This document shows, piece by piece, positions 34,501 to 43,882 of a stretch of DNA of 64,000 bases. Positions within the stretch are counted from its first letter, which is position 1, and each line of letters starts with the position of its first letter. This DNA comes from an uncultured Bacilli bacterium (lineage in GTDB: Bacteria > Bacillota_I > Bacilli_A > RF39 > UBA660), in assembly GCA_934167885.1 (NCBI GenBank), contig CAKPMB010000001.1, forward strand, positions 62,001-126,000. Reading direction: 5' to 3'. The notes under the pieces are model-generated. The model ran no database searches, was not told where the DNA came from, and worked only from the letters and a program-made list of their open reading frames with translations. The translations under genes and the position numbers were made by a program.

Positions 34501-35099
34501 TTATTACCACATTTTGGACAAAACTTACTATTAGTTGAAAGCTTATTACCACAGTTTGGGCAAAAATTATTATTAGTATTATTATTAACATTAACAGGTT
34601 GAGCGGCAACTACTTTATTTCTATTCATATAAAGTAATAGACCACCTACTGAAAAAATTACATGTAAAACCGTATATAACCCAACTTTTTCCTTATTAAT
34701 ATTTAAGAAGATATAATAATAAGCCATAGCTGATAAAACATTATGAGCTAAAACAACTAATGGCATTAATGGATTTGAAGATAGTAAAAATATAGCAACT
34801 GAACAACCTAATAATACCCATACTAAGAAATTATATTCTTTTTTAGGGCAATAAACGTCAAAACCTAACTTTCCTAAAATATAAGCATCACCACATGGTA
34901 ACCATGCAAGCCATGCATATTCAATATTGTTCTTCTTAGCAACATCCATAAGAGCTATTGATTTAAGAACATAAACAACAATTGCCAAAACAATAACTAT
35001 TAATGCTATAACCAATAAGGCAATGCCAAATCCAACCAAAAAGCCACTTGATGTATCAAACATTCTTTCTAACGAATCAATCGTTCCACTATCATACAT
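34494..35099 (-). CDS. Membrane protein with C-terminal zinc ribbon
   Basis: A 201-aa protein with four or five hydrophobic segments (about 20-45, 88-105, 107-128 and 138-160) and a C-terminal double-CxxC zinc ribbon (FCPNCGNKLSTNSKFCPKCG), preceded by an Asn-rich linker. The family is common in Firmicutes and its function is unknown. The start lies 9 nt after the ychF stop region, so it is probably co-transcribed with ychF. Confidence 0.7.
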   Translation of the reverse strand: MYDSGTIDSLERMFDTSSGFLVGFGIALLVIALIVIVLAIVVYVLKSIALMDVAKKNNIEYAWLAWLPCGDAYILGKLGFDVYCPKKEYNFLVWVLLGCSVAIFLLSSNPLMPLVVLAHNVLSAMAYYYIFLNINKEKVGLYTVLHVIFSVGGLLLYMNRNKVVAAQPVNVNNNTNNNFCPNCGNKLSTNSKFCPKCGNKI

Positions 35100-35107
35100 A
35101 TTATCAC

Positions 35108-36205
35108 CTACTTATTAAATCTAAAATGACAAATATCGCCATCTTCCATTAAATAATCCTTTCCTTCTAACCTCATACGACCATTTTCTTTAACTTTATT
35201 TTCACTACCATAAGTTATTAAATCATTATAACTCATTACTTCAGCCTTAATAAAACCTTTTTCAAAATCACTGTGAATTATTCCGGCACATTCCTTAGCA
35301 TTCATACCATTTTTAAAAGTCCAAGCACGAACTTCATCTTTACCAACTGTAAAAAATGTTTTCAAGCCTAATAATTCATAAGTTTTATTTATAAGAATAT
35401 CAAGGCCACTTTGTTTTAAACCAAGCATTTCTAACATTTCTTGACGCTCAAAATCAGATAAAGAAGCTAACTCATTTTCCATTTTAGCACATATCTTTAT
35501 AACAGAACTACCTTCCTTATTAGCATATTCTAAAAGTGCTTTAACATAACCATTATCTTCATTTAATTCATCTTCACGCACATTAGCAAGATAAATAATA
35601 GGTTTCAAAGTTAGAAAACTATAAGACTTAATTGCCTTTAATTCATCTTCTTTAAAATTAACCATTCTAAGAGGCATATTCTTTTCTAACGCATCTTTCG
35701 CTTTAGATAAAGCTACAACTTCTACCATTGAATCTTTATCCTTAGTAGTTTCAGCTTTTTTCTTAATCTTATCTAATCTATTATTAATAATTTCCAAGTC
35801 AGCAATAGATAACTCTAAATTAATAATTTCAACATCACGAACAGGATCACATGGACCTTCAACATGAATTATATTATCATCATCAAAACAACGAACAACT
35901 TCACATATAGCATCAGTCTCTCTTATATGTGATAGGAACTTATTACCAAGCCCTTCACCATGCGAAGCTCCTTTAACTAAACCAGCGATATCAGTAAATT
36001 CAAAACTTGTTTTAATTAAACGCTCTGGTTCATACATTTCATTTAAATTATCTAATCTTTCATCTGGAACCAATACAACACCTACGTTTGGTTCAATAGT
36101 TGCAAATGGGTAATTCGCTACCAAAATATTTTGTTTTGTTATTGCATTAAATAATGTAGATTTACCAACATTAGGTAAACCAACAATTCCTGCTTTTAAT
36201 CCCAT
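35108..36205 (-). CDS. ychF: Redox-regulated ATPase YchF (Obg-like)
   Basis: Ribosome-associated P-loop ATPase of the Obg family with preference for ATP, linked to stress responses. The 365-aa protein has GLPNVGKSTLFNAIT, the NYPFATIEPN switch, DIAGLVKGAS, a coiled-coil insertion (about 125-190) and a C-terminal TGS domain ending with EGKDYLMEDGDICHFRFNK. In Bacillus it also lies near the parAB region together with a DUF951 gene; here an AbgT gene is inserted between them. Confidence 0.95.
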   Translation of the reverse strand: MGLKAGIVGLPNVGKSTLFNAITKQNILVANYPFATIEPNVGVVLVPDERLDNLNEMYEPERLIKTSFEFTDIAGLVKGASHGEGLGNKFLSHIRETDAICEVVRCFDDDNIIHVEGPCDPVRDVEIINLELSIADLEIINNRLDKIKKKAETTKDKDSMVEVVALSKAKDALEKNMPLRMVNFKEDELKAIKSYSFLTLKPIIYLANVREDELNEDNGYVKALLEYANKEGSSVIKICAKMENELASLSDFERQEMLEMLGLKQSGLDILINKTYELLGLKTFFTVGKDEVRAWTFKNGMNAKECAGIIHSDFEKGFIKAEVMSYNDLITYGSENKVKENGRMRLEGKDYLMEDGDICHFRFNK

Positions 36206-36217
36206 AAAATCACTCCT

Positions 36218-37825
36218 TTAAATCGTTGGAAACACTGATGGTCCAATTGGCAAGTTTATTATATACCATCCCAAAATAATTAACAACCATGTAATAGTAA
36301 TTATAATGAAATATGGCATCATCAATTGTATAGCTCTACTAATCGTTATAGGTTTTGATTTATCTTGATTATAATAATTCAAATATCCTAAATAAATAGC
36401 AAAATAAGCATAAAGTGGGGTAACCCCATTTGCCAAAGAATCAGCTGCTCGTAATAAAAACTGTGAAAATTGTGGTGAAATATTTGATTTCATTAATACT
36501 GATACAACCACTGGTGAAAATATAATCCATTTACTTTGCATACCAGTTAAGAAGAAATCACTCAATCCCATAATAAAGAAAGAAATTATTAAGAATGGTA
36601 AACCACCAAATGATAAACTATTCAAAAAGTTAGCTAAAATAGCACTTAGAACGACACCTATATTAGTCATTTTAAAGATAGCAATAAATTGCGACGCAAA
36701 GAAGATTAACAAAACAATACCACCAACATGACCTAACGAAGAAATACTGCTATTAACAATATCTTTATCTGATGTAAACTTCTTAGAACCAATACCGTAA
36801 GCTAAACCCGTTAATAAGAAAAGTAGGGATATCATATAAGTAAAACCGTCCTGAAAATATGAATTATCACCAAAAACTTGTTTTAAATATGTTTTTTCAT
36901 TCATATCAAGCAATAAACCTGAAAATGGCAAATTAGGAATTAGCGAATATATAAACAAAATTAAGACAATTGTTCCTACAATTGATGCTAATCTAAAGCC
37001 TTTTTTATCACGATATTTATTACCTAAAATCTCTTGTTCAATAGATTCTTCATCATCAATATTTTCAATAACAATATCACTAGTAACATCTTCCATTACT
37101 TTTTTATCACGATATTTACCTAATTTAGGAATAATTAATTTTTCAACAACAATAGTGCCAACAATTGACAAAATAAATGATGAAACAATCATAATAAAGA
37201 TGTTAGACAACAAACTAACATGATAGGTGCTATCTATTAGTCTAGCAGCCGCCGTTGTATATGGTATTAATACTACTTCCGTTGACCCAACAAATAACGT
37301 TGTGCCAGTTCCGAAAGCAACACCTGCAAAAGCAGCACACACACCAGCCATAGGATTCCGTCCTTTGGCTTTATAAATAATCGCTGCAAGCGGTATCAAA
37401 ATAACAAAACCTATTTCATTTATTAAAGTTGAAATAGTCGCTACAAAAATAACTAAAAATGTTACAAATTGCCCATTCAACTTACTAAATATTTTTTTAA
37501 ACAATGAATCCAAAAACCCACTTGATTCACAAACACTTAAACCAATAGCAGAAATCAAGAACATATTAAGTGGCGCAAAACTCATAAAATTAACCGTTGC
37601 ACTACTTATTATTTCTTTAATACCATCAAAATTCAAAGCATTACGAACTACTACTGTAACTTGTTCTATTGTTAAATTAACCGTGTTGACAACATTATAC
37701 GTAGTTTGAAAATTAAACAAACTTAGTATAAAACTTATAAAAACTACCAAAAATGTAAGAACAATATAACTTGCAACAGGATGAAGTTTCATCTTTTTTA
37801 TATTCTTAAAAAACTTTTGGAACAT
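36218..37825 (-). CDS. AbgT family transporter
   Basis: A 535-aa integral membrane protein of the AbgT family (p-aminobenzoyl-glutamate uptake; some members export sulfonamides). About 11-13 membrane segments are seen. Motifs include a NEIGFVILIPLAAIIY block in the first repeat and YAYFAIYLGYLNYYN near the C-terminus. A TTG two codons upstream lies in the ribosome site, so ATG 37825 is chosen. Uptake of a folate precursor would fit a host-associated auxotroph, but the substrate is not proven by sequence. Confidence 0.85.
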   Translation of the reverse strand: MFQKFFKNIKKMKLHPVASYIVLTFLVVFISFILSLFNFQTTYNVVNTVNLTIEQVTVVVRNALNFDGIKEIISSATVNFMSFAPLNMFLISAIGLSVCESSGFLDSLFKKIFSKLNGQFVTFLVIFVATISTLINEIGFVILIPLAAIIYKAKGRNPMAGVCAAFAGVAFGTGTTLFVGSTEVVLIPYTTAAARLIDSTYHVSLLSNIFIMIVSSFILSIVGTIVVEKLIIPKLGKYRDKKVMEDVTSDIVIENIDDEESIEQEILGNKYRDKKGFRLASIVGTIVLILFIYSLIPNLPFSGLLLDMNEKTYLKQVFGDNSYFQDGFTYMISLLFLLTGLAYGIGSKKFTSDKDIVNSSISSLGHVGGIVLLIFFASQFIAIFKMTNIGVVLSAILANFLNSLSFGGLPFLIISFFIMGLSDFFLTGMQSKWIIFSPVVVSVLMKSNISPQFSQFLLRAADSLANGVTPLYAYFAIYLGYLNYYNQDKSKPITISRAIQLMMPYFIIITITWLLIILGWYIINLPIGPSVFPTI

Positions 37826-37827
37826 AA

Positions 37828-38022
37828 TCAACCTTCCTTTTTTATTACTTTTACAATTTTCTTATTAAAATCTATTCGTGGAATCATTACCATACGATTG
37901 CACTTTAGACACTTAATTTTAATATCAGCTCCTAAACGGATTACTTCCCACATATTTTCACCACATGGATGACCTTTTTTTAAAATAACGATAGATCCTA
38001 AACCATATTCTTTATTTTGCAT
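37828..38022 (-). CDS. DUF951 family small protein
   Basis: A 64-aa cytoplasmic protein with the DUF951 pattern: KKGHPCGENMWEVIRLGADI and KCLKCNRMVMIPR. The CxxC plus an earlier Cys suggests a metal site or nucleic-acid binding. It lies directly downstream of parB as in other Firmicutes. The function is unknown. Confidence 0.88.
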   Translation of the reverse strand: MQNKEYGLGSIVILKKGHPCGENMWEVIRLGADIKIKCLKCNRMVMIPRIDFNKKIVKVIKKEG

Positions 38023-38052
38023 TTTTCCTCCATTGTAAAAGAAAATAGTATA

Positions 38053-38937
38053 CTATTTGCCTATTTTCAATATATCTAATATTCTATTTAAATCATCAAT
38101 ATTATCATAATTAATTTCTAGACGAGTTTTATATACTTTAACTTTCGTGTCTAATTTTTCACAAAGCATTTCTTCTATATACTTGAATTCTTGCTTTTCT
38201 TCATTTAATTTTCGATCATATTTAATTCTTTTTGATACATCACTACCACGTGCAATCTCTTCCATTTCTTGGGTTGTCATGCCTTCATCTTTTATTTTAT
38301 GAGCAAGCATAATTACTTTATCATCATCACTCATTTTACTTAAAATACGAGCATGTGTCATGGATATATCATTATTTATTAACATCTTTTTAACTTCTTC
38401 TGGTAATTTTAATAAACCAATTGTATTTGTAACATAAGCTTGACTTTTACCAATTATTTTACCAAATTCACCATGTGTCAATTTTTTACTTTCAATAATT
38501 TTTTGATATGCTAAAGCTTCTTCGATAGAATTTAAGTTTTCTCTTTGTAAGTTTTCTAAAAGAGCAATCTCCATCATTTTTTCATCATCAAATTCACGAA
38601 CAATGGCAGGAATAGTTGAAACACCAGCAATACGTGATGCACGCCAACGACGTTCACCTGCAATTATTTCATAACCTTTAATGCTTTTTTTAACAATAAT
38701 TGGTTGAAATACTCCATAATTCTTAATTGATTCGGCTAATTCATTTAAAGCCACTTCATCAAATACTTTTCTTGGTTGATATGGATTAGATCGTAACTCA
38801 TCCAAAGGAATTTGAATAATTTCTTCAACAGGAGTTTCTTTAACAATTTGATCTTCCAAAGAATCAAAATCTAATATTTCAGAACTAAATAATTCTTCTA
38901 AGCCTTTTCCTAAAGCTCTTCTCTTAGGCGTTTCCAT
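38053..38937 (-). CDS. parB: Chromosome partitioning protein ParB (Spo0J)
   Basis: CTP-dependent DNA clamp that loads at parS and spreads, helping SMC loading and origin segregation. The 294-aa protein has LGKGLEELF at the N-terminus (ParA-stimulating peptide), the intact CTP motif GERRWRA, the helix-turn-helix (THGEFGKIIGKSQAYVTNTIGL) and a C-terminal dimerisation region. The start overlaps parA by 14 nt. ATG at 38937 is used; a TTG three codons upstream has better SD spacing and is a real alternative. No perfect parS site was seen by eye in the window. Confidence 0.95.
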   Translation of the reverse strand: METPKRRALGKGLEELFSSEILDFDSLEDQIVKETPVEEIIQIPLDELRSNPYQPRKVFDEVALNELAESIKNYGVFQPIIVKKSIKGYEIIAGERRWRASRIAGVSTIPAIVREFDDEKMMEIALLENLQRENLNSIEEALAYQKIIESKKLTHGEFGKIIGKSQAYVTNTIGLLKLPEEVKKMLINNDISMTHARILSKMSDDDKVIMLAHKIKDEGMTTQEMEEIARGSDVSKRIKYDRKLNEEKQEFKYIEEMLCEKLDTKVKVYKTRLEINYDNIDDLNRILDILKIGK

Positions 38938-39712
38938 TTCGTTCAATCACTTCCTTTGCTAAATTTAAATAAGCAGCTGAACCTTTACTTTTAGGATCAT
39001 ATGCAATAATAGGTTTCCCATGACTTGGTGCCTCCGCTAATCTAATAAGTCGCGGAATAATTGTTGTATAAACTTTTTCTTTAAAATAACTTCTTATTTC
39101 CTCAATAACTTCAATTCCTAAATTTGTTTTAGAATCAAACATCGTTAATAAAACTCCCTCTAATTTCAAATTTGGATTAAGTTTCTTTTGTGTTAGCATA
39201 ACAGCATTTAATAATTGTGTAATTCCTTCCAACGCAAAAAATTCACACTGCACTGGTATAATTACAGAATCAGAAGCGGATAGGGCATTAGTAGTTATCA
39301 AACCCAAGCTAGGAGGACAATCAATAATAATATAATCATAATCATCCTTTTTTGTTTCTAACTTTTCTTTTAATTGATAACCTTTCTGAAAAGATGGATC
39401 GCCTCGTCCTTTTTCTAAAAGTTCAATATCAATACCTGCTAACTGCAATGAACTTGGTAATAAACTTAAATTTTTAAATTTTGTCTTTAATATAGCATCA
39501 TCAATCTCACAATTACCATTAAATACTTCATATACACTTTTTTCAATATCACCCTTATTAAAACCAACTCCAGTAGTGGCATTTCCTTGTGGATCCAAGT
39601 CTACTAACAATATTTTTTTACCCAAAACTGCTAAAGAAGCAGATAAGTTTATACTTGTTGTTGTCTTTCCAACGCCGCCCTTTTGGTTAACCAAGGAAAT
39701 TATTTTTCCCAT
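38924..39712 (-). CDS. parA: Chromosome partitioning ATPase ParA (Soj)
   Basis: Deviant Walker ATPase acting with ParB in origin segregation and, in Bacillus, on DnaA activity. The 262-aa protein has NQKGGVGKTTTSINL (signature lysine and P-loop), DLDPQGNAT and IDCPPSLGL, with no N-terminal DNA-binding extension, as in chromosomal Soj. It overlaps parB. GGTGATAAT precedes the ATG. Confidence 0.96.
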   Translation of the reverse strand: MGKIISLVNQKGGVGKTTTSINLSASLAVLGKKILLVDLDPQGNATTGVGFNKGDIEKSVYEVFNGNCEIDDAILKTKFKNLSLLPSSLQLAGIDIELLEKGRGDPSFQKGYQLKEKLETKKDDYDYIIIDCPPSLGLITTNALSASDSVIIPVQCEFFALEGITQLLNAVMLTQKKLNPNLKLEGVLLTMFDSKTNLGIEVIEEIRSYFKEKVYTTIIPRLIRLAEAPSHGKPIIAYDPKSKGSAAYLNLAKEVIERNGNA

Positions 39713-39802
39713 ATTATCACCTTTTTCTAAATATACAATTATATTCTATCAAATATTTAATTAAAAGAAAATATAAATAGCAAAATAAAAAAAGGTTTTA
39801 TT

Positions 39803-41110
39803 TTAAAAATTACCTTTTTTGTCGATTTTAATAGTAATCTGATACATATCATCAAAATCTATTTCTTCTGTATCAACTTTTAATTTAGAGTTTTTAATTT
39901 GTTCAATAGTGCTTTGCAATAAAGCAATAACTTCATCAATTGAACTAATCATTTTAGGAGATTCTATATCATTATAATTAGGATTTTCTTCAACATAATG
40001 ATAAGTATTATTAGTAGGAACCTCTTCAGTATATGGCATTTTATAATCATTTATATTAAATGCTTTATTATCTTCTTCACCTGATAACTTAGTAAAATCT
40101 AAACCATCTGAATATGTTTCGTTTTGATTATTTGAAGGGATAAATTGATTAGTCTGATTATTTGACTCAATTGGTTCTTGTTTTATATTAGAAAAAGGAT
40201 TAAAACCAGGAGTATCATTTTGCATTGACATAGGAGCAGCGTAATTATTGTTAGTTATAAAAGGATTACTCATATTACTATTTTCCATAACACCAGTTTG
40301 ATTAACAAATTGGTTGGTTGGCATAAACATATTTCCTTGTAAAACATTTTCATTTTGAGTATTATTAACCTGATTTAAAGGAGCATTATTTGATGGTATA
40401 AATTTGTTTTCCATACCACTACTTTGATTATCAGGATAATTATTAGGTATAAACATATTACTTGAATTAACATCATTTTGATTATTCACACTATTTGTAT
40501 TATCTGGTATAAATTTATTCATATTCTTTATCTCACTATCCAATTCTCTTACACTCATTCTTTTTTCAATTATTTCATTTAAAAGGGCAATTTGTTTATC
40601 AACATCTTTCATTGTTAACAAACTTCTTGCATGCCGTTCTGATATCTTACCATTTAATAAAGCTTCTTGCACTTCAATAGGCAAGTTTAATAATCTAATT
40701 TTATTAGCAACCGCACTTTGACTTTTTCCTAAAGTATTAGCAAGATCATCTTGAGTCATATTCTCAAGTTCCAAAAGATATTTATAGGCTCTTGCTTCCT
40801 CAATAGGGGATAAATCCTTTCGTTGTAAATTATCAATTAAAGATATTCTAACGGACTCTTTATCATCATAACTCCGAACCAAAGCTGGTATTTTATTTAA
40901 ACCAGCCATTATTGCAGCTCTATATCTCCTAAAGCCATCAACAATTTCATATTTTCCCATTACATTACGAACAATTATCGGTTGAATAACACCATGCTGT
41001 TTAATAGAATCAGCAAGCTCATTCAACGACTCATCGTTTATAATTTCCCGAGGTTGATATTTATTAGGAACTATATCTTCTAATTTAATATGACAAATTT
41101 CATTTTCCAT
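39803..41110 (-). CDS. noc: Noc-like ParB paralogue with N-x-F-I-P-x-N repeat linker
   Basis: The gene is in the place of noc (between rsmG and parA). The 435-aa protein has a ParB-like N-terminal half: KYQPREIINDESLNELADSI, the DGFRRYRA block, LIDNLQRKDLSPIEEA and a helix-turn-helix (DDLANTLGKSQSAVANKI). After residue 195 comes a long Asn/Gln-rich linker with six copies of N-x-F-[IM]-[PT]-x-N (near 198, 218, 235, 260, 282 and 321), then an acidic C-terminus with a short helix. The usual GERRYRA motif reads GFRRYR, so the motif-II Glu is replaced by Phe. Standard Noc is about 280 aa. Identity as Noc is by synteny; nucleoid occlusion is an inference. Confidence 0.75.
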   Translation of the reverse strand: MENEICHIKLEDIVPNKYQPREIINDESLNELADSIKQHGVIQPIIVRNVMGKYEIVDGFRRYRAAIMAGLNKIPALVRSYDDKESVRISLIDNLQRKDLSPIEEARAYKYLLELENMTQDDLANTLGKSQSAVANKIRLLNLPIEVQEALLNGKISERHARSLLTMKDVDKQIALLNEIIEKRMSVRELDSEIKNMNKFIPDNTNSVNNQNDVNSSNMFIPNNYPDNQSSGMENKFIPSNNAPLNQVNNTQNENVLQGNMFMPTNQFVNQTGVMENSNMSNPFITNNNYAAPMSMQNDTPGFNPFSNIKQEPIESNNQTNQFIPSNNQNETYSDGLDFTKLSGEEDNKAFNINDYKMPYTEEVPTNNTYHYVEENPNYNDIESPKMISSIDEVIALLQSTIEQIKNSKLKVDTEEIDFDDMYQITIKIDKKGNF

Positions 41111-41173
41111 AAAAAACCTCTTTCCCTCATATATATTCCTCTATAATAATATTATAATAAAAAAACTAATTTT

Positions 41174-41875
41174 TCAATTAGTTTTCTTGATTTTATTAAA
41201 ATTACGCGGATATTTACGATTAGTAATAGCATCTTTCTTTATAACCACTAAATTTCTAATACTACATTCAATAGGCAATTTAAATGTTTCTATTTTTTCA
41301 ATATGACTACTTAGCTTTTTTAGTTCTTTACCAAGGTCTTTTATTTCATCCGAAACATTAGCCTTCATCGCTACAAAATAACCATCAACTTTAACTAAAG
41401 GTATACATAATTCAGTAAGCACTTGCATATTAGCGACAGCTCTTGCTGTAACAATATCATACTTTTCATAATTACTACGTGCATAATCCTCACAACGACA
41501 ATGAATAGCTTGAATATTTTCTAAACCAAGTTCATTAATTATTGTATTTAAATAATTAACTCGTTTATTCAAAGAATCAATTAAAGTAATTTTCAAATGT
41601 GGAAAAACAATTTTTAAAACAATGCCTGGAAAACCAGCACCACTTCCAACATCACAAATAGTTAAATCTTTGTTTAAATCAACAACTTTATACAAAGTCA
41701 AACTATCATAAAAATGTTTTAAATAAACGTCTTCTTTAAGCGTAATTCTTGTTAAATTAATTTTTTCATTCCATGAAATTAATAAATCATAAAAACTTCT
41801 TAATTTTAACAACTGCTCATTTGAAATATTAATACCAATTTTAGCTAACTCTTCAATAAATTCATTTTCTTTCAT
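41174..41875 (-). CDS. rsmG: 16S rRNA (guanine527-N7)-methyltransferase RsmG
   Basis: Methylates G527 in the 530 loop of 16S rRNA. The 233-aa protein has the SAM motif ICDVGSGAGFPGIVLKI and the RAVANMQVLTELC block of the GidB family. It overlaps the end of mnmG by 14 nt and is part of the conserved origin-left operon mnmE-mnmG-rsmG-noc-parA-parB. Loss of this gene gives low-level streptomycin resistance in other bacteria (known for the family). Confidence 0.95.
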   Translation of the reverse strand: MKENEFIEELAKIGINISNEQLLKLRSFYDLLISWNEKINLTRITLKEDVYLKHFYDSLTLYKVVDLNKDLTICDVGSGAGFPGIVLKIVFPHLKITLIDSLNKRVNYLNTIINELGLENIQAIHCRCEDYARSNYEKYDIVTARAVANMQVLTELCIPLVKVDGYFVAMKANVSDEIKDLGKELKKLSSHIEKIETFKLPIECSIRNLVVIKKDAITNRKYPRNFNKIKKTN

Positions 41876-43730
41876 TACTTTTTTCCTTTTTTAAATATAC
41901 TGCTAAAACAGCAATATCACTTGGATTAACACCACTTATTCTAGACGCTTGACCAATAGATAATGGTCTTATTTGATTAAGTTTTTGGCGAGCTTCACTA
42001 GCAATATTAATTATATTATTATAATCAATATTATCATCAATTAAAACATCTTCCAAATCTTTCATCTTTTTTGCTTCTTTTAGGGCTTTATTTATATATC
42101 CTTCATATTTTATAGTAATTTCAACTTGTTCTAAAACATCATCACTATACATATTAGGAACTTTACCACATTCAATTAACATTTTGATTGATAATTCAGG
42201 ACGTTTTAAGACGTTATACAATGATATGCCATCATTTAAAGTAACTGAATGTAATTCTTCTAATAACTTATTATCTTTCGTTGTTAATTTATGTTCTTTT
42301 AAATAATTAGTTAATTCATTAATATCATTAATTTTCTTACAGAATAGAGCATAACGATTATCATCAATCAAACCAACATCATGACCATATGAACGAAGAC
42401 GAATATCAGCATTATCATGACGAAGCAATAAACGATATTCAGCCCGACTAGTTAACATTCTATATGGCTCCTTTGTTCCTTTAGTGACTAAATCATCAAT
42501 TAAAACACCAATATAAGCTTCATCTCTTCTTAAAATTAAAGGAGCACGATTTTTTAATTTCAAATTAGCATTAATACCTGCTATTAAACCTTGAGCAGCA
42601 GCCTCTTCATAACCACTTGTGCCATTTATTTGACCAGCTGTAAATAAATTTTCAAGCTTTTTATTTTCAAGAGATGCCTTCATGTCTAATGGATCAATAG
42701 CATCATATTCAATAGCGTAAGCATACTTCTTAATAACAGCATGTTCCAATCCTTTTAAACTATGAACCATTTTATCTTGGATATCATGTGGCATACTAGT
42801 TGAAAATCCTTGTAAATATATATCATCATAAAATTTACTTTCAGGCTCTAAAAATAATTGATGACGTTCTTTATCAGCAAAACGAACAACCTTATCCTCA
42901 ATAGATGGACAATACCTTGGACCAATTCCATGAACATAACCACCATACATACTTGATTTTGTTAAATTATCACGAATTATTTGATGAGTTGTTTCGTTGG
43001 TATATGTTAAATAACATGGTAATTGATCAGATATCTTGTATAATGGTTCAGTATCAAAAGAAAAAGTTCTTAAAACATCATCACCATTTTCAATGGATAA
43101 AACATCATAATTAATACTATCTTTAGCAATTCTTTGAGGAGTTCCAGTCTTCAATCTTTGAATGGTAATACCATATTTTTTTAAATTTTCACTTAAATTC
43201 TTAGCAGGTTTTTCTCCATGAGGACCAGATGACGAACGTTTATCGCCAACTAAAACTTCAGCTTTTAAATATGTTCCCGTTGTTAAAATAACCATTGTTC
43301 CTAAAATTTCATCACCAGTCTCAAGTTTAATACCATAAACTTTACTATCTTTAACCAATAAATCATCCACAATCGCTTCTAAAACCGTTAAATTAGAAGT
43401 ATTTTGAATAGTCTTTAACATTTCTTTAGGATATGTTATCTTATCCGCTTGGGCACGTAAAGCTTGAACGGCAGGTCCTTTTTTTGTATTTAACATTTTA
43501 ATTTGAATGTGAGACTTATCAGTATTAATTCCCATCTCACCACCTAAAGCATCAATTTCACGAACCAAAATTCCTTTAGCAGGTCCACCAATTGAAGGAT
43601 TACATGGCATATCAGCAATATTTTTAATATTTCCAGTTACCAAAAGGGTGTTATTACCAAGTCTTGCACTCGCTAATGATGCTTCACATCCAGCATGACC
43701 ACCACCTACAACAATTATATCATAATTCAT
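41862..43730 (-). CDS. mnmG: tRNA uridine-5-carboxymethylaminomethyl synthesis protein MnmG
   Basis: FAD enzyme acting with MnmE to modify U34 of tRNAs. The 622-aa protein starts with the dinucleotide fold VVGGGHAGCEASLASARLG and has DMPCNPSIGGPAKG, GTGPQR-like tRNA-binding motifs and the C-terminal helical domain. An in-frame extension of 24 codons is rejected because GGAAGTGATAGT precedes ATG 43730. It is separated from mnmE by the DUF2974 gene on the other strand. Confidence 0.96.
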   Translation of the reverse strand: MNYDIIVVGGGHAGCEASLASARLGNNTLLVTGNIKNIADMPCNPSIGGPAKGILVREIDALGGEMGINTDKSHIQIKMLNTKKGPAVQALRAQADKITYPKEMLKTIQNTSNLTVLEAIVDDLLVKDSKVYGIKLETGDEILGTMVILTTGTYLKAEVLVGDKRSSSGPHGEKPAKNLSENLKKYGITIQRLKTGTPQRIAKDSINYDVLSIENGDDVLRTFSFDTEPLYKISDQLPCYLTYTNETTHQIIRDNLTKSSMYGGYVHGIGPRYCPSIEDKVVRFADKERHQLFLEPESKFYDDIYLQGFSTSMPHDIQDKMVHSLKGLEHAVIKKYAYAIEYDAIDPLDMKASLENKKLENLFTAGQINGTSGYEEAAAQGLIAGINANLKLKNRAPLILRRDEAYIGVLIDDLVTKGTKEPYRMLTSRAEYRLLLRHDNADIRLRSYGHDVGLIDDNRYALFCKKINDINELTNYLKEHKLTTKDNKLLEELHSVTLNDGISLYNVLKRPELSIKMLIECGKVPNMYSDDVLEQVEITIKYEGYINKALKEAKKMKDLEDVLIDDNIDYNNIINIASEARQKLNQIRPLSIGQASRISGVNPSDIAVLAVYLKKEKSNERK

Positions 43731-43858
43731 ACTATCACTTCCGTTTTTCAATATTGAGATTATACAACATATTATAGTTAAAGTAAATAAAGACTTTATC
43801 AAAAAAAACGTAAAGTTTTTAAAAAAATAATATAAATTATTTATTAATTAAAAAACAT

Positions 43859-43878
43859 TGATATACTAATATTAGAGG
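43859..43878 (+). promoter_or_regulatory. Extended -10 promoter and SD of the DUF2974 gene
   Basis: TGATATACT (TATACT at 43862-43867) followed by GAGG; 15 nt from box to ATG. Confidence 0.55.
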
Positions 43879-43882
43879 TTTT

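Noticed and set aside
38053..41110. parS site (TGTTTCACGTGAAACA) near parAB
   Set aside because: Only partial matches such as CACGTGA or ACGTGAAAC were seen, inside coding sequence; none is close enough to call by eye.
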